From NCBI GenBank assembly GCA_009920595.1, contig RFZR01000005.1, forward strand, positions 1-23,411: a DNA stretch of 23,411 nt, written 5' to 3'. This document shows, in pieces, positions 9,028-18,249 of the stretch (positions are counted from its first letter, which is position 1; each line of letters opens with the position of its first letter). Below the pieces are notes generated by a model. That model saw nothing but the letters and a program-made list of their open reading frames with translations. It was not told the origin of the DNA and ran no database searches. The DNA is from Alphaproteobacteria bacterium (GTDB lineage Bacteria; Pseudomonadota; Alphaproteobacteria; Rhizobiales; Beijerinckiaceae). A program made the position numbers and the translations under genes.

Positions 9028-9064
9028 GACTCGCTGGCCATTAAGACTCAGCGAGTCTTTTTTT
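9028..9064 (+). terminator. Rho-independent terminator of the PAS kinase gene, overlapping the glnE 3' end
   Basis: GACTCGCTG (9028-9036) pairs perfectly with CAGCGAGTC (9049-9057) across a 12-base loop, followed by seven T residues (9058-9064). It acts on plus-strand transcripts. The glnE stop codon is in the loop, and the right arm and T tract encode the last residues of GlnE on the other strand. Read on the minus strand, the stem has no U tract after it. Confidence 0.85.
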
Positions 9065-11977
9065 GACAACTTCACCAACCTTCACGCGCAACTCAGCAAA
9101 ATGAAGCTCAAGCATTTTGAAATCCGGTAACCCAGTAAGTGTGGCCAATCTTTTTAATAAGGCCCGATCGGCTTTACTTGGGCTGAAATCACCGCTGACC
9201 ATAGCACGAAGCCATTGCATCATATCGCGCATCAGCGAATAGGCTTCGATCAGGGGCTTTATGTCTTTTGCCGGCATCAAGCCAAGACGTTTTGCATTTA
9301 AGAGAATCGTTGTGGTTTCTGAAGCGATTAAATCCGAATGAGCAGCGCCCTCTTCAAGCACAAGAGCTTGCGCGACAAACTCGATATCCATTAACCCGCC
9401 GGCAACATGTTTAAAATCCCAAGGGTCGCTGTTACCCTTTTCACGCGCAAGAAGTTCACGCATTTCGCGCGTCCCCCTGCGAATGGTTTTAAGGTCGCGC
9501 GGCTTTGTGAGAATCTTTCGTAAAGCCTTGCTCACTTCATTCATGAAGAATGTATCACCAGCCACTGGCCGGGCGCGAACAAGCGCTAAATGTTCCCAAA
9601 GATCGGCTTCATCACCAAAATGATAATCAAGAAATCCTTTATATTGCGTCGCCGCGGGCCCTTTATTTCCTGAGGGTCGTAGCCGCATATCGACGGCATA
9701 AAGCGTTCCCCTTCGCGTTGGCACCGTTAAGGCGCTTATCAATCTCTGCGTCAATCGGCCAAAATAGACGGTCGGATCCAAGGGGCGCGGCCCATCGCTC
9801 TCAACACAATCCGGATCAAAATCATAAAGAACAACGAGATCGAGATCCGAGGTCGCTGTCATTTCGCGCGATCCTAAACGGCCCATGCCGAGAACAGCAA
9901 GGCGGCCACCTTTAACAAATCCATGATCACGACTAAAGCGGCGATGAACATCATCAAGCGTAATGCGAATAAGTCCTTCGGCAATCGCGGCAAAAGCGCT
10001 GCCTGCTTGTTCGGGTGATAATACGCCTGACAACATACGCACGCTCACCAAAAACATTTCATGCTGTCCCGTTTCACGAAGTCGATCAAGAAAATCTTCC
10101 GCAAGATCGCTTTCACCAATCGAGGCTTTCATGCGTTCCATGAGAAGCGGCAATTCAGGAAAAGGTTCGATGAAAGCCGGATCAATAATCGCATCAAGAA
10201 GATGCGGTCTAATAGCAACAATATCGGCAAGACGAGGCGCCGAACCAAGAATGTCAGAGAAAAGCGCGAGAATGGGGCGATGTTCCCGCAAGATCGAAAA
10301 GAGTTCAACGGCTGCTGACATGCCCCCAAGGACACGATCAAATCCTGCAAGAGCTGCGTCAGGATCGGCCGTTTTTCCGAAAGCTGAAAGAAGAGCCGGA
10401 ATAAGCTCCGTTAACACTTCACGCGCGCGCGCGCTGGTGACAGCAGAGCGACGTCCAAAATGCCAACCTCGAACTGTTTCGGTTACTTTTTCGGGCTCTG
10501 TGAAGCCCATACGGCGAAGAGTTTCAATGGTTTCAGGATCATCTGTTGTACCTGTGAATACGAGACTGCCTTCACGTGCCGCAAGATCCGCGCCCTCTTC
10601 AAATAATTGTGCGTAATGACTTTCAACTTTCTTTGCTTGTGCAATTAAGGCTTTTGAAAATGCGGCTTCATTTGAATATCCGCAGAAGAGAGAAAATCTT
10701 TTGAGCGTTTCAGAATCGCTCGGTAATCTTTGCGTTTGCTCGTCATTGATCATCTGTAGGCGGTGTTCGATACGCCTTAAGAATTGATAGGCTTCATTAA
10801 GATCATCCCGCGCCGTATCCGAGATCCATTTCTCATGAGCCAAGACGCCAAGCATATCGAGCGTGCGACGACCTCGAAGCGCTGTGCGACGCCCGCCAAA
10901 AACAAGTTGTTGGGTTTGAACAAAAAATTCTATTTCACGAATGCCGCCGCGACCTAATTTAATGTCATGGCCAGCAACCGCAATGGTCTCATGCCCGCGC
11001 ACCGCATGGATTTGCCGTTTCATCGCATGAATATCGGCAATGGCCGCAAAGTCGAAATATTTACGCCAGATAAAAGGAGACAGATCTGAAAGAAAAGCTG
11101 CCCCAATCGCAAGATCACCAGCCACAGGCCGTGCTTTGATAAGAGCCGCGCGCTCCCAATTTTGTCCGACGCTCTCATAATACGCAAAGGCCGAATTGAC
11201 TGAAATTGCAACGGGCGTTGAACCGGGATCAGGTCGCAATCGAAGATCGACTCGGAAGACATAGCCCTCTGCGGTTGACTCATCAATCAAGCGGACAATG
11301 CCCTTCACGAGTTTGACAAAGAACGGACTGGGCTCAACACCTTCAGCTAAATTGGCCCCTGCAGGATCGTAAAGAACGATGATATCAATGTCAGAGGAAT
11401 AATTAAGCTCACGCGCACCATGTTTTCCGAGCGCTAAGATCACGACACCCTTGGGCTGATCACGATCAAATGAACTGATTCTTCCTAAAAGAGCTTCTTC
11501 AGCAAGAAGAAACGATAGCGCCGCTTTAAGACTTGCGTCTGCAAAATCGGAAAGCGCCTCGGTTACCCGAATGACATCCCACACCCCACCAAGATCACAT
11601 AAGGCAATTAATAAAGCAGCTTCTTGTTTGATATGCCTTAAAGCGCGCTTGATCGCAGCCTCATCGCCTGCAGTTGTGATCGTACATTGACCACAGGACG
11701 ATATGAGTTCTGAAAAGTAAAAATCAGGATCGCTTTCAACAATCCGCAAAAGACGTTTAGGATTGCGTTGGATCAACCGCAAAAGATAGGGTGAGTGGCC
11801 TGCAACGGCGGCGAGTAATTCATGGAATTTAGGATATTGATCGATTAATAGTGCGAGCCGCTCAAACTCCGGCTCTTCTTTCGAAGATATCAAATGCTCA
11901 ATATGATTTTGCGCGGCTTTCCGATCAACCGGCTTCGGTGCGGCCTTAATCTGCTCAACTAAAGACAAACCCATCAT
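9041..11977 (-). CDS. glnE: Bifunctional glutamine synthetase adenylyltransferase/deadenylylase
   Basis: GlnE attaches and removes AMP on glutamine synthetase in response to PII signalling and glutamine, setting ammonium assimilation. The 978-residue protein has the expected duplicated nucleotidyltransferase layout. The N-terminal deadenylylase half carries SSDIDIIVLYD (Asp196, Asp198) and the C-terminal adenylylating half carries ATSDLDLVVLYD (Asp711, Asp713), each followed by a helical domain. The first ATG overlaps the stop codon of the upstream kinase gene in ATGA, so translation is coupled; a second ATG follows at once and has better spacing to GGGA. Its place behind a two-component pair is known from rhizobia. 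The 3' end shares sequence with the opposing gene's terminator. Confidence 0.98.
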   Translation of the reverse strand: MMGLSLVEQIKAAPKPVDRKAAQNHIEHLISSKEEPEFERLALLIDQYPKFHELLAAVAGHSPYLLRLIQRNPKRLLRIVESDPDFYFSELISSCGQCTITTAGDEAAIKRALRHIKQEAALLIALCDLGGVWDVIRVTEALSDFADASLKAALSFLLAEEALLGRISSFDRDQPKGVVILALGKHGARELNYSSDIDIIVLYDPAGANLAEGVEPSPFFVKLVKGIVRLIDESTAEGYVFRVDLRLRPDPGSTPVAISVNSAFAYYESVGQNWERAALIKARPVAGDLAIGAAFLSDLSPFIWRKYFDFAAIADIHAMKRQIHAVRGHETIAVAGHDIKLGRGGIREIEFFVQTQQLVFGGRRTALRGRRTLDMLGVLAHEKWISDTARDDLNEAYQFLRRIEHRLQMINDEQTQRLPSDSETLKRFSLFCGYSNEAAFSKALIAQAKKVESHYAQLFEEGADLAAREGSLVFTGTTDDPETIETLRRMGFTEPEKVTETVRGWHFGRRSAVTSARAREVLTELIPALLSAFGKTADPDAALAGFDRVLGGMSAAVELFSILREHRPILALFSDILGSAPRLADIVAIRPHLLDAIIDPAFIEPFPELPLLMERMKASIGESDLAEDFLDRLRETGQHEMFLVSVRMLSGVLSPEQAGSAFAAIAEGLIRITLDDVHRRFSRDHGFVKGGRLAVLGMGRLGSREMTATSDLDLVVLYDFDPDCVESDGPRPLDPTVYFGRLTQRLISALTVPTRRGTLYAVDMRLRPSGNKGPAATQYKGFLDYHFGDEADLWEHLALVRARPVAGDTFFMNEVSKALRKILTKPRDLKTIRRGTREMRELLAREKGNSDPWDFKHVAGGLMDIEFVAQALVLEEGAAHSDLIASETTTILLNAKRLGLMPAKDIKPLIEAYSLMRDMMQWLRAMVSGDFSPSKADRALLKRLATLTGLPDFKMLELHFAELRVKVGEVVKKRLAES

Positions 11978-13371
11978 TGTTCCCGTCTGGGCAATGAAAA
12001 GACAACGCGTAAACCCGGAGCATTATCTTCTAATGTTAATGTCCCATTATGAAGGCGTGCAATGGCAACGGCAAGCGATAGACCAAGACCCGAGCCCGGT
12101 CTTGTTCGAGATGTTTCGAGGCGAACAAATCGATCAAGAACCCGACCGCGATCTTTTTCGGCAATGCCGGGACCACGATCCGCTACGGACAACTCAATGC
12201 TGGTTGCCGTTTCTTTAACACCAACCACAATCTCATTTTTCTTCTCGACAGAATGATCCCCACCGACTGAATATTTTATCGCATTGTCTATGAGATTGGC
12301 GAGCGCCTGACTTAATAATTCACGCGATCCTTTGATATCGCATCGTCTTTCTGCGTTCACATGCAAGATGAGTCCCGCTTCTTCTGCAAGCGGTTCATAA
12401 AGCTCAGCGACGTCATGAGCGATCGCGGTGAGATCAAGCGTCTCTCCTTTATCAAGAGCGCCCCCGGCTTCTGCCCGCGCGATCATCAAAAGCGCATTGA
12501 AGAGTTTGATCAGTCCGTCAGCCTCGTCAATTACATGATCGAGTGCCACACGCAATTCATCAACGGAATTTGATGATCGGAGCGCTTCTTCAGCACTATT
12601 CCGCAATCTTGTGAGAGGCGTTTTCAAATCATGCGCGATATTGTCAGAAACTTCCTTAAGCCCCTTCATCAATTCCTGAATGCGCTCGAGCATCATATTC
12701 AGACTTTGCGCGAGGCGGTCAAGTTCATCACCGGTGCCCGCAACTGTGAGACGCCCTGAAAAATCGCCTGCCATAATGAGACGCGTTGTTTCGGTCATTT
12801 GATCGATGCGAATCATGACGCGCCGCGCAACAAAGACACTGCCCGCGACGGCGAGCGCTAAGACGAAAAGGATCGACCATCCACCCGTACGCCATATGAC
12901 GGATCGAAACCGATCTGTTTCAGCAAGATCGCGACCAACCATCAAACGAAAACCACCGGGCAAAATAATTGTTTCTACCAGTGCCCTGTGCGGCCGGGGC
13001 TCGCCATCTTCGATAACACGATAAAATAATTCGTAAGTGCCTGCCTCCAGGAGGCCGTCACTTTCCACGCTCATAATATTGCCGGCAAGTGTTTCACCTG
13101 CAGCCGAAGTCACAAGATAGAGCGATGATCCAGGTTGCTGCGAACGTCTTTCAATAAGACGCACAAGGCGAACAACACCACCTGAATTATATTGTGCAAG
13201 AAGGCCTTTGATTTCTTCGCCTACAGTTATGCTAACCTGCTCATCAAGCAGTCTCTGCGCGCGAAAACCGACATAGAAAAGAATCGTAACGGCAAATACC
13301 GTGAAGATCAGCAAAATGCCGATGGCAAGTTTAAACGCTGTTGTACGAAAAAGCCTACCTATTCGTTTCAC
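11974..13371 (-). CDS. Two-component sensor histidine kinase (HAMP type) upstream of glnE
   Basis: Partner of the regulator gene it overlaps. From the GTG at 13371 the protein has 465 residues: TM1 near 12-34, a periplasmic region of about 130 residues, TM2 near 164-184, HAMP near 185-236, phosphoacceptor His247 in NIAHDLKTPLTRL, and an ATPase domain with NLIDNAIKY, DRGPGI and GSGLGLSLA. No cytoplasmic PAS domain is present. The frame also allows a GTG at 13392. I prefer 13371 because GGGA lies ten bases ahead and the mature N terminus KRIGRLFRTTAFKL resembles related kinases; either start overlaps the regulator's stop. Its end overlaps glnE by four bases. The signal is not known to me, and I cannot assign a name. 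Confidence 0.9.
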   Translation of the reverse strand: MKRIGRLFRTTAFKLAIGILLIFTVFAVTILFYVGFRAQRLLDEQVSITVGEEIKGLLAQYNSGGVVRLVRLIERRSQQPGSSLYLVTSAAGETLAGNIMSVESDGLLEAGTYELFYRVIEDGEPRPHRALVETIILPGGFRLMVGRDLAETDRFRSVIWRTGGWSILFVLALAVAGSVFVARRVMIRIDQMTETTRLIMAGDFSGRLTVAGTGDELDRLAQSLNMMLERIQELMKGLKEVSDNIAHDLKTPLTRLRNSAEEALRSSNSVDELRVALDHVIDEADGLIKLFNALLMIARAEAGGALDKGETLDLTAIAHDVAELYEPLAEEAGLILHVNAERRCDIKGSRELLSQALANLIDNAIKYSVGGDHSVEKKNEIVVGVKETATSIELSVADRGPGIAEKDRGRVLDRFVRLETSRTRPGSGLGLSLAVAIARLHNGTLTLEDNAPGLRVVFSLPRREQ

Positions 13372-14038
13372 GGATTGTATATCCCGCACCACGTACTGTA
13401 TGAATTAACTGAACGACATGTCCCTTATCAATTTTCGACCGCAGACGTGAAACATGAACATCAATGACATTAGTCTGCGGATCAAAATGATAGTCCCACA
13501 CTTGTTCGAGAAGCATGGTCCGCGTCACCACCTGTCCTGCATGTCGCATAAGATATTCAAGTAACCGGAATTCGCGCGGTTGTAGTTCAATTTCAACTCC
13601 AGCCCGCGTGACGCGGTGCGAAAGTCGATCAAGTTCCAGATCGGCGACACGGAAAATTGTTTCTTCGGTTGGAGTAACCCGCGCACGACGTGAGAGAATT
13701 TCGACACGTGCGAGAAGCTCAGAAAATGCATAAGGCTTCGGGAGATAATCATCTGCACCGGCACGCAATCCCTTCACGCGGTCATCCACCTGCCCAAGCG
13801 CGGAAAGAATAAGAACCGGTGTTTCAATGGATTGTTCACGCAAGGCACGGATCAATGCGAGGCCGTCCATGCGGGGGATCATCCGATCGACAATGAGAAC
13901 ATCGTAACGACCATCGGTCGCCATCGTATAGCCCTCTAAGCCATCGGGCGCATGGTCAATCGAATGGCCCAATTCTCGGAAGGCTTTGACGAGATAGGCT
14001 GCGGCAGAGGCGTCGTCTTCAATGAGCAGAAGCTTCAT
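13355..14038 (-). CDS. OmpR-family response regulator upstream of glnE
   Basis: A 227-residue DNA-binding regulator. The receiver domain (1-120) has acidic residues IEDD (7-9), phosphoacceptor Asp51 (IVDRMIP) and Lys101 (LPKPYAF). The C-terminal winged helix (about 130-225) has LQPREFRLLEYL and the NVIDVHVSRLR recognition region. Its last codons overlap the kinase gene, forming a regulator-kinase-glnE block. The frame stays open to a TTG at 14077, but family members begin at MKLLLIEDD, so the ATG at 14038 is chosen even though no good Shine-Dalgarno is visible. A strong terminator for the upstream degP ends only about 40 bases before the start, so expression probably needs read-through or a promoter in that short space. 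Confidence 0.91.
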   Translation of the reverse strand: MKLLLIEDDASAAAYLVKAFRELGHSIDHAPDGLEGYTMATDGRYDVLIVDRMIPRMDGLALIRALREQSIETPVLILSALGQVDDRVKGLRAGADDYLPKPYAFSELLARVEILSRRARVTPTEETIFRVADLELDRLSHRVTRAGVEIELQPREFRLLEYLMRHAGQVVTRTMLLEQVWDYHFDPQTNVIDVHVSRLRSKIDKGHVVQLIHTVRGAGYTIRETNR

Positions 14039-14078
14039 AATAGGCCACACTTGGTCTTCTTTCTTGGCGAGGGTCAAG

Positions 14079-14119
14079 AAAAAAGCGGCAGACCCGGAGG
14101 GACAACCGGATCTGCCGCT
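14079..14119 (-). terminator. Rho-independent terminator after degP
   Basis: On the minus strand AGCGGCAGA (14119-14111) pairs with TCTGCCGCT (14092-14084). After one mismatch an inner CCGG/CCGG (14109-14106 with 14097-14094) extends the stem around an eight-base loop. A run of T follows (14083-14079). It lies about 55 bases after the degP stop and about 40 bases before the downstream regulator's start. Confidence 0.85.
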
Positions 14120-14174
14120 CGTTAATGGGACTTCGCCTCGGAGGACTTAGAAGGGAGGTCCCACCGCGAGGGCC

Positions 14175-15662
14175 TCAGCCTTTCGGAAATGCGAGCGCAA
14201 CAAAGCGCATTCCCTCATCACCTTTGACACGGAGGACCACAGCCTTGCGTCCATCCTTTTTGGCTTCGTCTATCGCTGCGCGAACATCGGCGGGCTTCAT
14301 CACGCTTTTGCCGGCCACTTCAAGAATGATATCGCCTTTTCCAATTCCTTTTTCTGCGCCGATGCCATTGGGATCGACATCCGTTACGAGGACTCCGCTG
14401 CCATCTTTCGACGGCGCCAAAGCAAGGCCAAAAGCAGGCGAAGCTTTCGCCAAAGCGGGATCAGCAGCCAGCGCTTTCACCTCTGGCAAAGCTGCCAATT
14501 TGATCGTCGCGACTTGTTCCTTACCTTGACGCAAATAGGTGATCTTTGCGCTATCTCCGGGTTTGATTTGCGAAACATGGCGCGTCACATCGCGTGGGCT
14601 CGCCATTGCTTCACCATTGACAGCAATGATCGTGTCACCAGGCTTTAGGCCTGCATCAGCTGCAGGCGTTCCTGGCTGCGTCTCAGCAATCAGCGCGCCC
14701 TTAGGTTCCTTCAATCCAAGACTATCAGCAAGCTCCGGCGTTACGGGTTGAATCTGAACACCAAGATATCCGCGAGCAACTGAACCGCCCTCTTTCAACG
14801 ATCCAATAATGCTAGCAACCGTTTCGGAGGGAATTGCGAAGGCAATACCAACGCTTCCGCCTGAAGGAGAATAAATCGCCGTGTTCACTCCGACAACTTC
14901 ACCTTTGAGATTAAAGGTGGGTCCACCGGAATTGCCACGATTCACCGGTGCATCGATCTGTATGTAATCGTCATAGGGGCCTGAACCGATATCGCGACCG
15001 CGCGCTGAAACAATCCCAGCCGTTACAGTGCCACCTAGGCCGAACGGATTGCCGACAGCCACAACCCAATCACCAACGCGTGGTGCAGCATTGGCAAGCG
15101 GAACAAAGGGGAAGTTACCACCTTGATCCGTTTTCAATAATGCAAGATCGGTTTTGGGATCACGGCCTATAATTTTAGCATCAAGCGTTTTGCCGTCATC
15201 CGTCGTCAACGTCACAGTCACTGCATTTTCAACGACGTGATTATTGGTGACAACGTAACCATCCGCAGAAATGAAAAATCCCGAGCCCTGCGACATTCCA
15301 AATTGCTTCGGACCATGTTTATGGCCACCGCGTCCGTCACGAAACTGCTTGAAGAATTTTTCAAGCGGATGTCCCGGCGGCAAATCAGGGATCATCATCG
15401 ATCCCTCCTCATCACCAGAATCTGCTGTGGCTTCAACTTTGACTTTCACTGACACGACAGCCGGCCGAACACGCTCAACAATATCGGCGAAAGAAGGCAT
15501 AGCCTGTGCCATGTTCTGTGTATCGGCATAGGCAGGCATTGGCTTAAGTTCGGGAATAAAGGGAACAGCGACACCGAGGCCAACCAGAATGGCTGCGCTT
15601 GCGAAAAGGCGCGCACGAAGTGCGGGGCGCTTTTTTGAAATATTACGAAGAGTCTCGTTCAT
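14175..15662 (-). CDS. degP: Periplasmic serine protease/chaperone, Do (DegP/HtrA) family
   Basis: A periplasmic protease and chaperone that removes misfolded envelope proteins. From the ATG at 15662 the protein has 495 residues. A basic N terminus and hydrophobic stretch (about 19-35) form a signal peptide, with likely cleavage near AYA-DTQ (about residue 46). The catalytic triad is His142 (TNNHVV), Asp172 (KTDLALLK) and Ser245 (GNSGGP). PDZ domains follow at about 298-385 (RGYLGVQIQPV) and 400-490. GGAG sits eight bases before this ATG; the frame extends seven codons further to a TTG with no such site. The gene follows ccmH by about 118 bases in the same direction and ends in a terminator. 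A palindrome in its leader suggests its own control. Confidence 0.94.
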   Translation of the reverse strand: MNETLRNISKKRPALRARLFASAAILVGLGVAVPFIPELKPMPAYADTQNMAQAMPSFADIVERVRPAVVSVKVKVEATADSGDEEGSMMIPDLPPGHPLEKFFKQFRDGRGGHKHGPKQFGMSQGSGFFISADGYVVTNNHVVENAVTVTLTTDDGKTLDAKIIGRDPKTDLALLKTDQGGNFPFVPLANAAPRVGDWVVAVGNPFGLGGTVTAGIVSARGRDIGSGPYDDYIQIDAPVNRGNSGGPTFNLKGEVVGVNTAIYSPSGGSVGIAFAIPSETVASIIGSLKEGGSVARGYLGVQIQPVTPELADSLGLKEPKGALIAETQPGTPAADAGLKPGDTIIAVNGEAMASPRDVTRHVSQIKPGDSAKITYLRQGKEQVATIKLAALPEVKALAADPALAKASPAFGLALAPSKDGSGVLVTDVDPNGIGAEKGIGKGDIILEVAGKSVMKPADVRAAIDEAKKDGRKAVVLRVKGDEGMRFVALAFPKG

Positions 15663-15692
15663 TTCGCTCACTCCATTTTTCAAAACCGGTTT

Positions 15693-15709
15693 CCGGTAAT
15701 GTTTACCGG
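15693..15709. promoter_or_regulatory. Perfect palindrome in the degP leader (candidate operator)
   Basis: CCGGTAA (15693-15699), a three-base centre, and TTACCGG (15703-15709) form a perfect inverted repeat 31-47 bases upstream of the degP start. A further palindromic ACCGGT (15685-15690) lies beside it toward the gene, making three CCGG cores in 24 bases. No T tract follows, so it looks more like a protein site than a terminator. I do not recognise the cognate regulator. Confidence 0.4.
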
Positions 15710-15780
15710 ACTATGGAAATGATAAATGGCAGGAGACACCTTACAGCGATGTCACTCGAGCATGAAAAATTGTTAAGGTT

Positions 15781-16254
15781 TCAGCGGTTCTGGTTTTTGC
15801 TGGCTAGAATCCGGTCGAGATGCGCCTTTTCGTCATCCGTAAGAGGGGCATCTGACCGCAGAAGCGCACCGCGACGTTGCGCCGCACGCCAGACAAAAAA
15901 GCCACTCAGCAAAAGCGCCAGGAAGGGTGCGCCCCAGAGAATAATTGTATCAGCTGCGACTCTCGGTTTCAGCAAAATGAAATCGCCATAGCGTTCGACA
16001 AGATATTGTCGAATTTGAGTATCGCTTTCCCCAGCCTTCAAACGATCACGAACGAGCAGTCGTAAGTCACGCGCGAGAGGTGCATGAGAATCATCAATGG
16101 ATTGATTTTGACAAACGAGGCAACGCAGTTCAGCTGAAATTGAACGCGCACGCGCCTCAAGCGCCGGGTCCTTTAAAATTTCGTCAGGCTCAACGGCATA
16201 GGCTGCCGCGTTTAAGACAATAAAGGTAACGAGGAGAAGAAAACGCCGCATCAT
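15781..16254 (-). CDS. ccmH: Cytochrome c maturation protein CcmH (CycL), haem lyase thiol-disulfide component
   Basis: CcmH keeps the apocytochrome CXXCH cysteines reduced and presents them to CcmF for haem ligation in the periplasm. The 157-residue protein is the short, single-domain form: signal peptide 1-20 (cleavage after AYA), the redox motif RCLVCQNQSI with Cys45 and Cys48, and one C-terminal transmembrane segment near 103-122. The ATG overlaps the ccmF stop as ATGA; a second ATG is the next codon. The E. coli CcmH TPR extension is absent here because that role belongs to the separate CcmI, as is usual in alphaproteobacteria. It is the last gene of ccmIEFH. Confidence 0.96.
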   Translation of the reverse strand: MMRRFLLLVTFIVLNAAAYAVEPDEILKDPALEARARSISAELRCLVCQNQSIDDSHAPLARDLRLLVRDRLKAGESDTQIRQYLVERYGDFILLKPRVAADTIILWGAPFLALLLSGFFVWRAAQRRGALLRSDAPLTDDEKAHLDRILASKNQNR

Positions 16255-18236
16255 GCCGGCGCTCCGCGACTCTTACCCGTTGCGCGTGAAACTCGCTCAG
16301 CCGCCGTAATCCGAACGCGTCGATCCGACAGTGACAGAGCGCCACCAAGCGCCATCAAGAGGGACCCACCCCAGATCAAAGTGACCAGAGGTTTCCAATA
16401 GAGATGAACGCTTACGCGACCGTCAGGAAGAATCTCATTCAAGCTCGCATAGAGTTGACCAAAACCAAAAGTCTCGATCCCCGCTTCGGTCGTTGGCATT
16501 TCACGTCCAGCATGAACGCGCTTTGAAGTTTCAAGTGCACCGAGAGATTGATCATCACGTGTGATAAGAAACCGAGCGCCCTCTTCGCGAAAACCTTGGC
16601 CAGACCTTTTGAAGCTTGTCTCCAAAGCCACGGTATAAGGTCCAACAATAATCTTCTCACCCGCTTTGGTAAGTGAAATATGCTCAACACCCCACGCAGT
16701 GGCGGCTATGCCGATAACCGATATTCCGAGGCCGGCATGAGCCAATGCGGTTCCCCAGGCAGAGCGCGGCAATCCCCATGCGCGAGCAAAAATGTGGCTT
16801 ATATCAAAACGACGCGGCCAAATACGGATAAAAATATCTGTTGCCGAGCCAAGGATCATCCAAAGGCCTAATCCGATCCCGACGGGAGCCATCACGGGAC
16901 CGCCTGTCGTAAATGCAAAAATGATCAGAGCTGCGAGAACAGAAAGACCGAAAGCAAAAAGAAGCCTCTGCATTACACCGAGGAGATCACCACGCTTCCA
17001 TGCGAGTGACTGACCAAATGGTACAAGCACAAGAAGAATAATAAACAGGGGTACTGCAGTCAGATTGAAATAGGGTGCACCAACAGAAATTTTTGCTCCC
17101 GAAAATGTTTCGAGTACAAGCGGATAAAGCGTTCCAACAAGGACGGCCACTGTCGATGCTGCGAGGAAGAGATTGTTGAGCACTAATGCTCCTTCACGAG
17201 ACACAGGTGCAAACAGGCCGCCCTGCTTTAGCGATGACGCACGGAGCGCAAACAACAAGAGACCACCGCCGATAAATACAACCAGAATACCCAGAATAAA
17301 GAGGCCGCGCCCGGGATCGCTTGCAAAGGAATGAACCGATGTGATCACACCGGAGCGCACAAGAAATGTACCGAGAAGAGACAGCGAGAAAGTCAAAATC
17401 GAAAGTAAGATCGTCCATACTTTCAGCGCATCACGCTTTTCCATGACGATGGTCGAATGCAAAAGCGCGGTACCCATGAGCCAAGGCATCAATGATGCAT
17501 TTTCGACCGGATCCCAAAACCACCAACCGCCCCAACCCAATTCATAATAGGCCCAATATGAGCCCATCGAGATGCCGAGTGTCAGAAAAATCCATGCGAG
17601 CAAAGTCCATGGGCGAACAAACCGCGCCCAAATTGCATCAATCCTTCCGTGAATTAAAGCGCCTATAGCAAAAGAAAAGGCAACGGAGAAACCAACATAA
17701 CCTAGATATAAAAGTGGTGGATGAATGGCGAGACCAGGGTCGGCAAGGATCGGGTTCAAACCTTGACCATCAGCCGGTGGATCGCCAACGCGCAAAAAAG
17801 GATTGGATGTGAGAACAATAAAAATCAAAAACGCAAAAGCAATTGCGCCCTGAACGGAGAGAACGCTCGCAAGAAGACGCTCTGGCATTCCATCGCTACG
17901 AAAGGCAACAAGTGCTGCGAAAAAAACCAAAATCAAAACCCATAGCATCATAGAGCCTTCGTGATTGCTCCAGACGCCCGAGATTTTATAGATGAGGGGC
18001 TTTGTTGAATGGGAGTTCAATACAACATTGGCAACAGAAAAATCAGAACTCAAATAGGCGTATGTCAATGCGGCATAACTCAAAACAACAAGCGCAAATG
18101 TAACAAAGGCTGAAATTCGCGCCATGCTTTGCAGCCACGGATCTTGCCGAATAGCGCCCCATAGCGGGAACACACATTGCACAAAAGTCGTCATCACAGC
18201 CAGAATGAGGGCGTAATGTCCAAGTTCGATGATCAT
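16251..18236 (-). CDS. ccmF: Cytochrome c haem lyase subunit CcmF (CycK)
   Basis: CcmF takes haem from holo-CcmE and joins it to apocytochrome c on the periplasmic face of the inner membrane. The 661-residue polytopic protein has about 15 predicted transmembrane segments. The tryptophan-rich WWD haem-handling motif is at about 236-250 (GWGGWWFWDPVENAS), and conserved NHEGSMMLW near 91-99 and NPFLR near 145-149 are present. The ATG follows the ccmE stop by 13 bases, and the stop overlaps ccmH. Length and motifs are complete. The ABC export genes ccmABCD and the thioredoxin-like ccmG are not in the window and are expected elsewhere. Confidence 0.97.
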   Translation of the reverse strand: MIIELGHYALILAVMTTFVQCVFPLWGAIRQDPWLQSMARISAFVTFALVVLSYAALTYAYLSSDFSVANVVLNSHSTKPLIYKISGVWSNHEGSMMLWVLILVFFAALVAFRSDGMPERLLASVLSVQGAIAFAFLIFIVLTSNPFLRVGDPPADGQGLNPILADPGLAIHPPLLYLGYVGFSVAFSFAIGALIHGRIDAIWARFVRPWTLLAWIFLTLGISMGSYWAYYELGWGGWWFWDPVENASLMPWLMGTALLHSTIVMEKRDALKVWTILLSILTFSLSLLGTFLVRSGVITSVHSFASDPGRGLFILGILVVFIGGGLLLFALRASSLKQGGLFAPVSREGALVLNNLFLAASTVAVLVGTLYPLVLETFSGAKISVGAPYFNLTAVPLFIILLVLVPFGQSLAWKRGDLLGVMQRLLFAFGLSVLAALIIFAFTTGGPVMAPVGIGLGLWMILGSATDIFIRIWPRRFDISHIFARAWGLPRSAWGTALAHAGLGISVIGIAATAWGVEHISLTKAGEKIIVGPYTVALETSFKRSGQGFREEGARFLITRDDQSLGALETSKRVHAGREMPTTEAGIETFGFGQLYASLNEILPDGRVSVHLYWKPLVTLIWGGSLLMALGGALSLSDRRVRITAAERVSRATGKSRGAPA

Positions 18237-18249
18237 GACGTGCTTTCAC

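Noticed and set aside
9963..10616. Plus-strand open frame of 217 codons inside glnE
   Set aside because: It is antisense to a fully conserved GlnE reading frame, has a low-complexity Ser/Arg-rich translation, and lacks a recognisable domain.
14039..14077. TTG start at 14077 for the regulator upstream of the kinase
   Set aside because: It adds 13 residues before the conserved MKLLLIEDD start, uses a rare codon, and would place the start directly at the terminator's T run.
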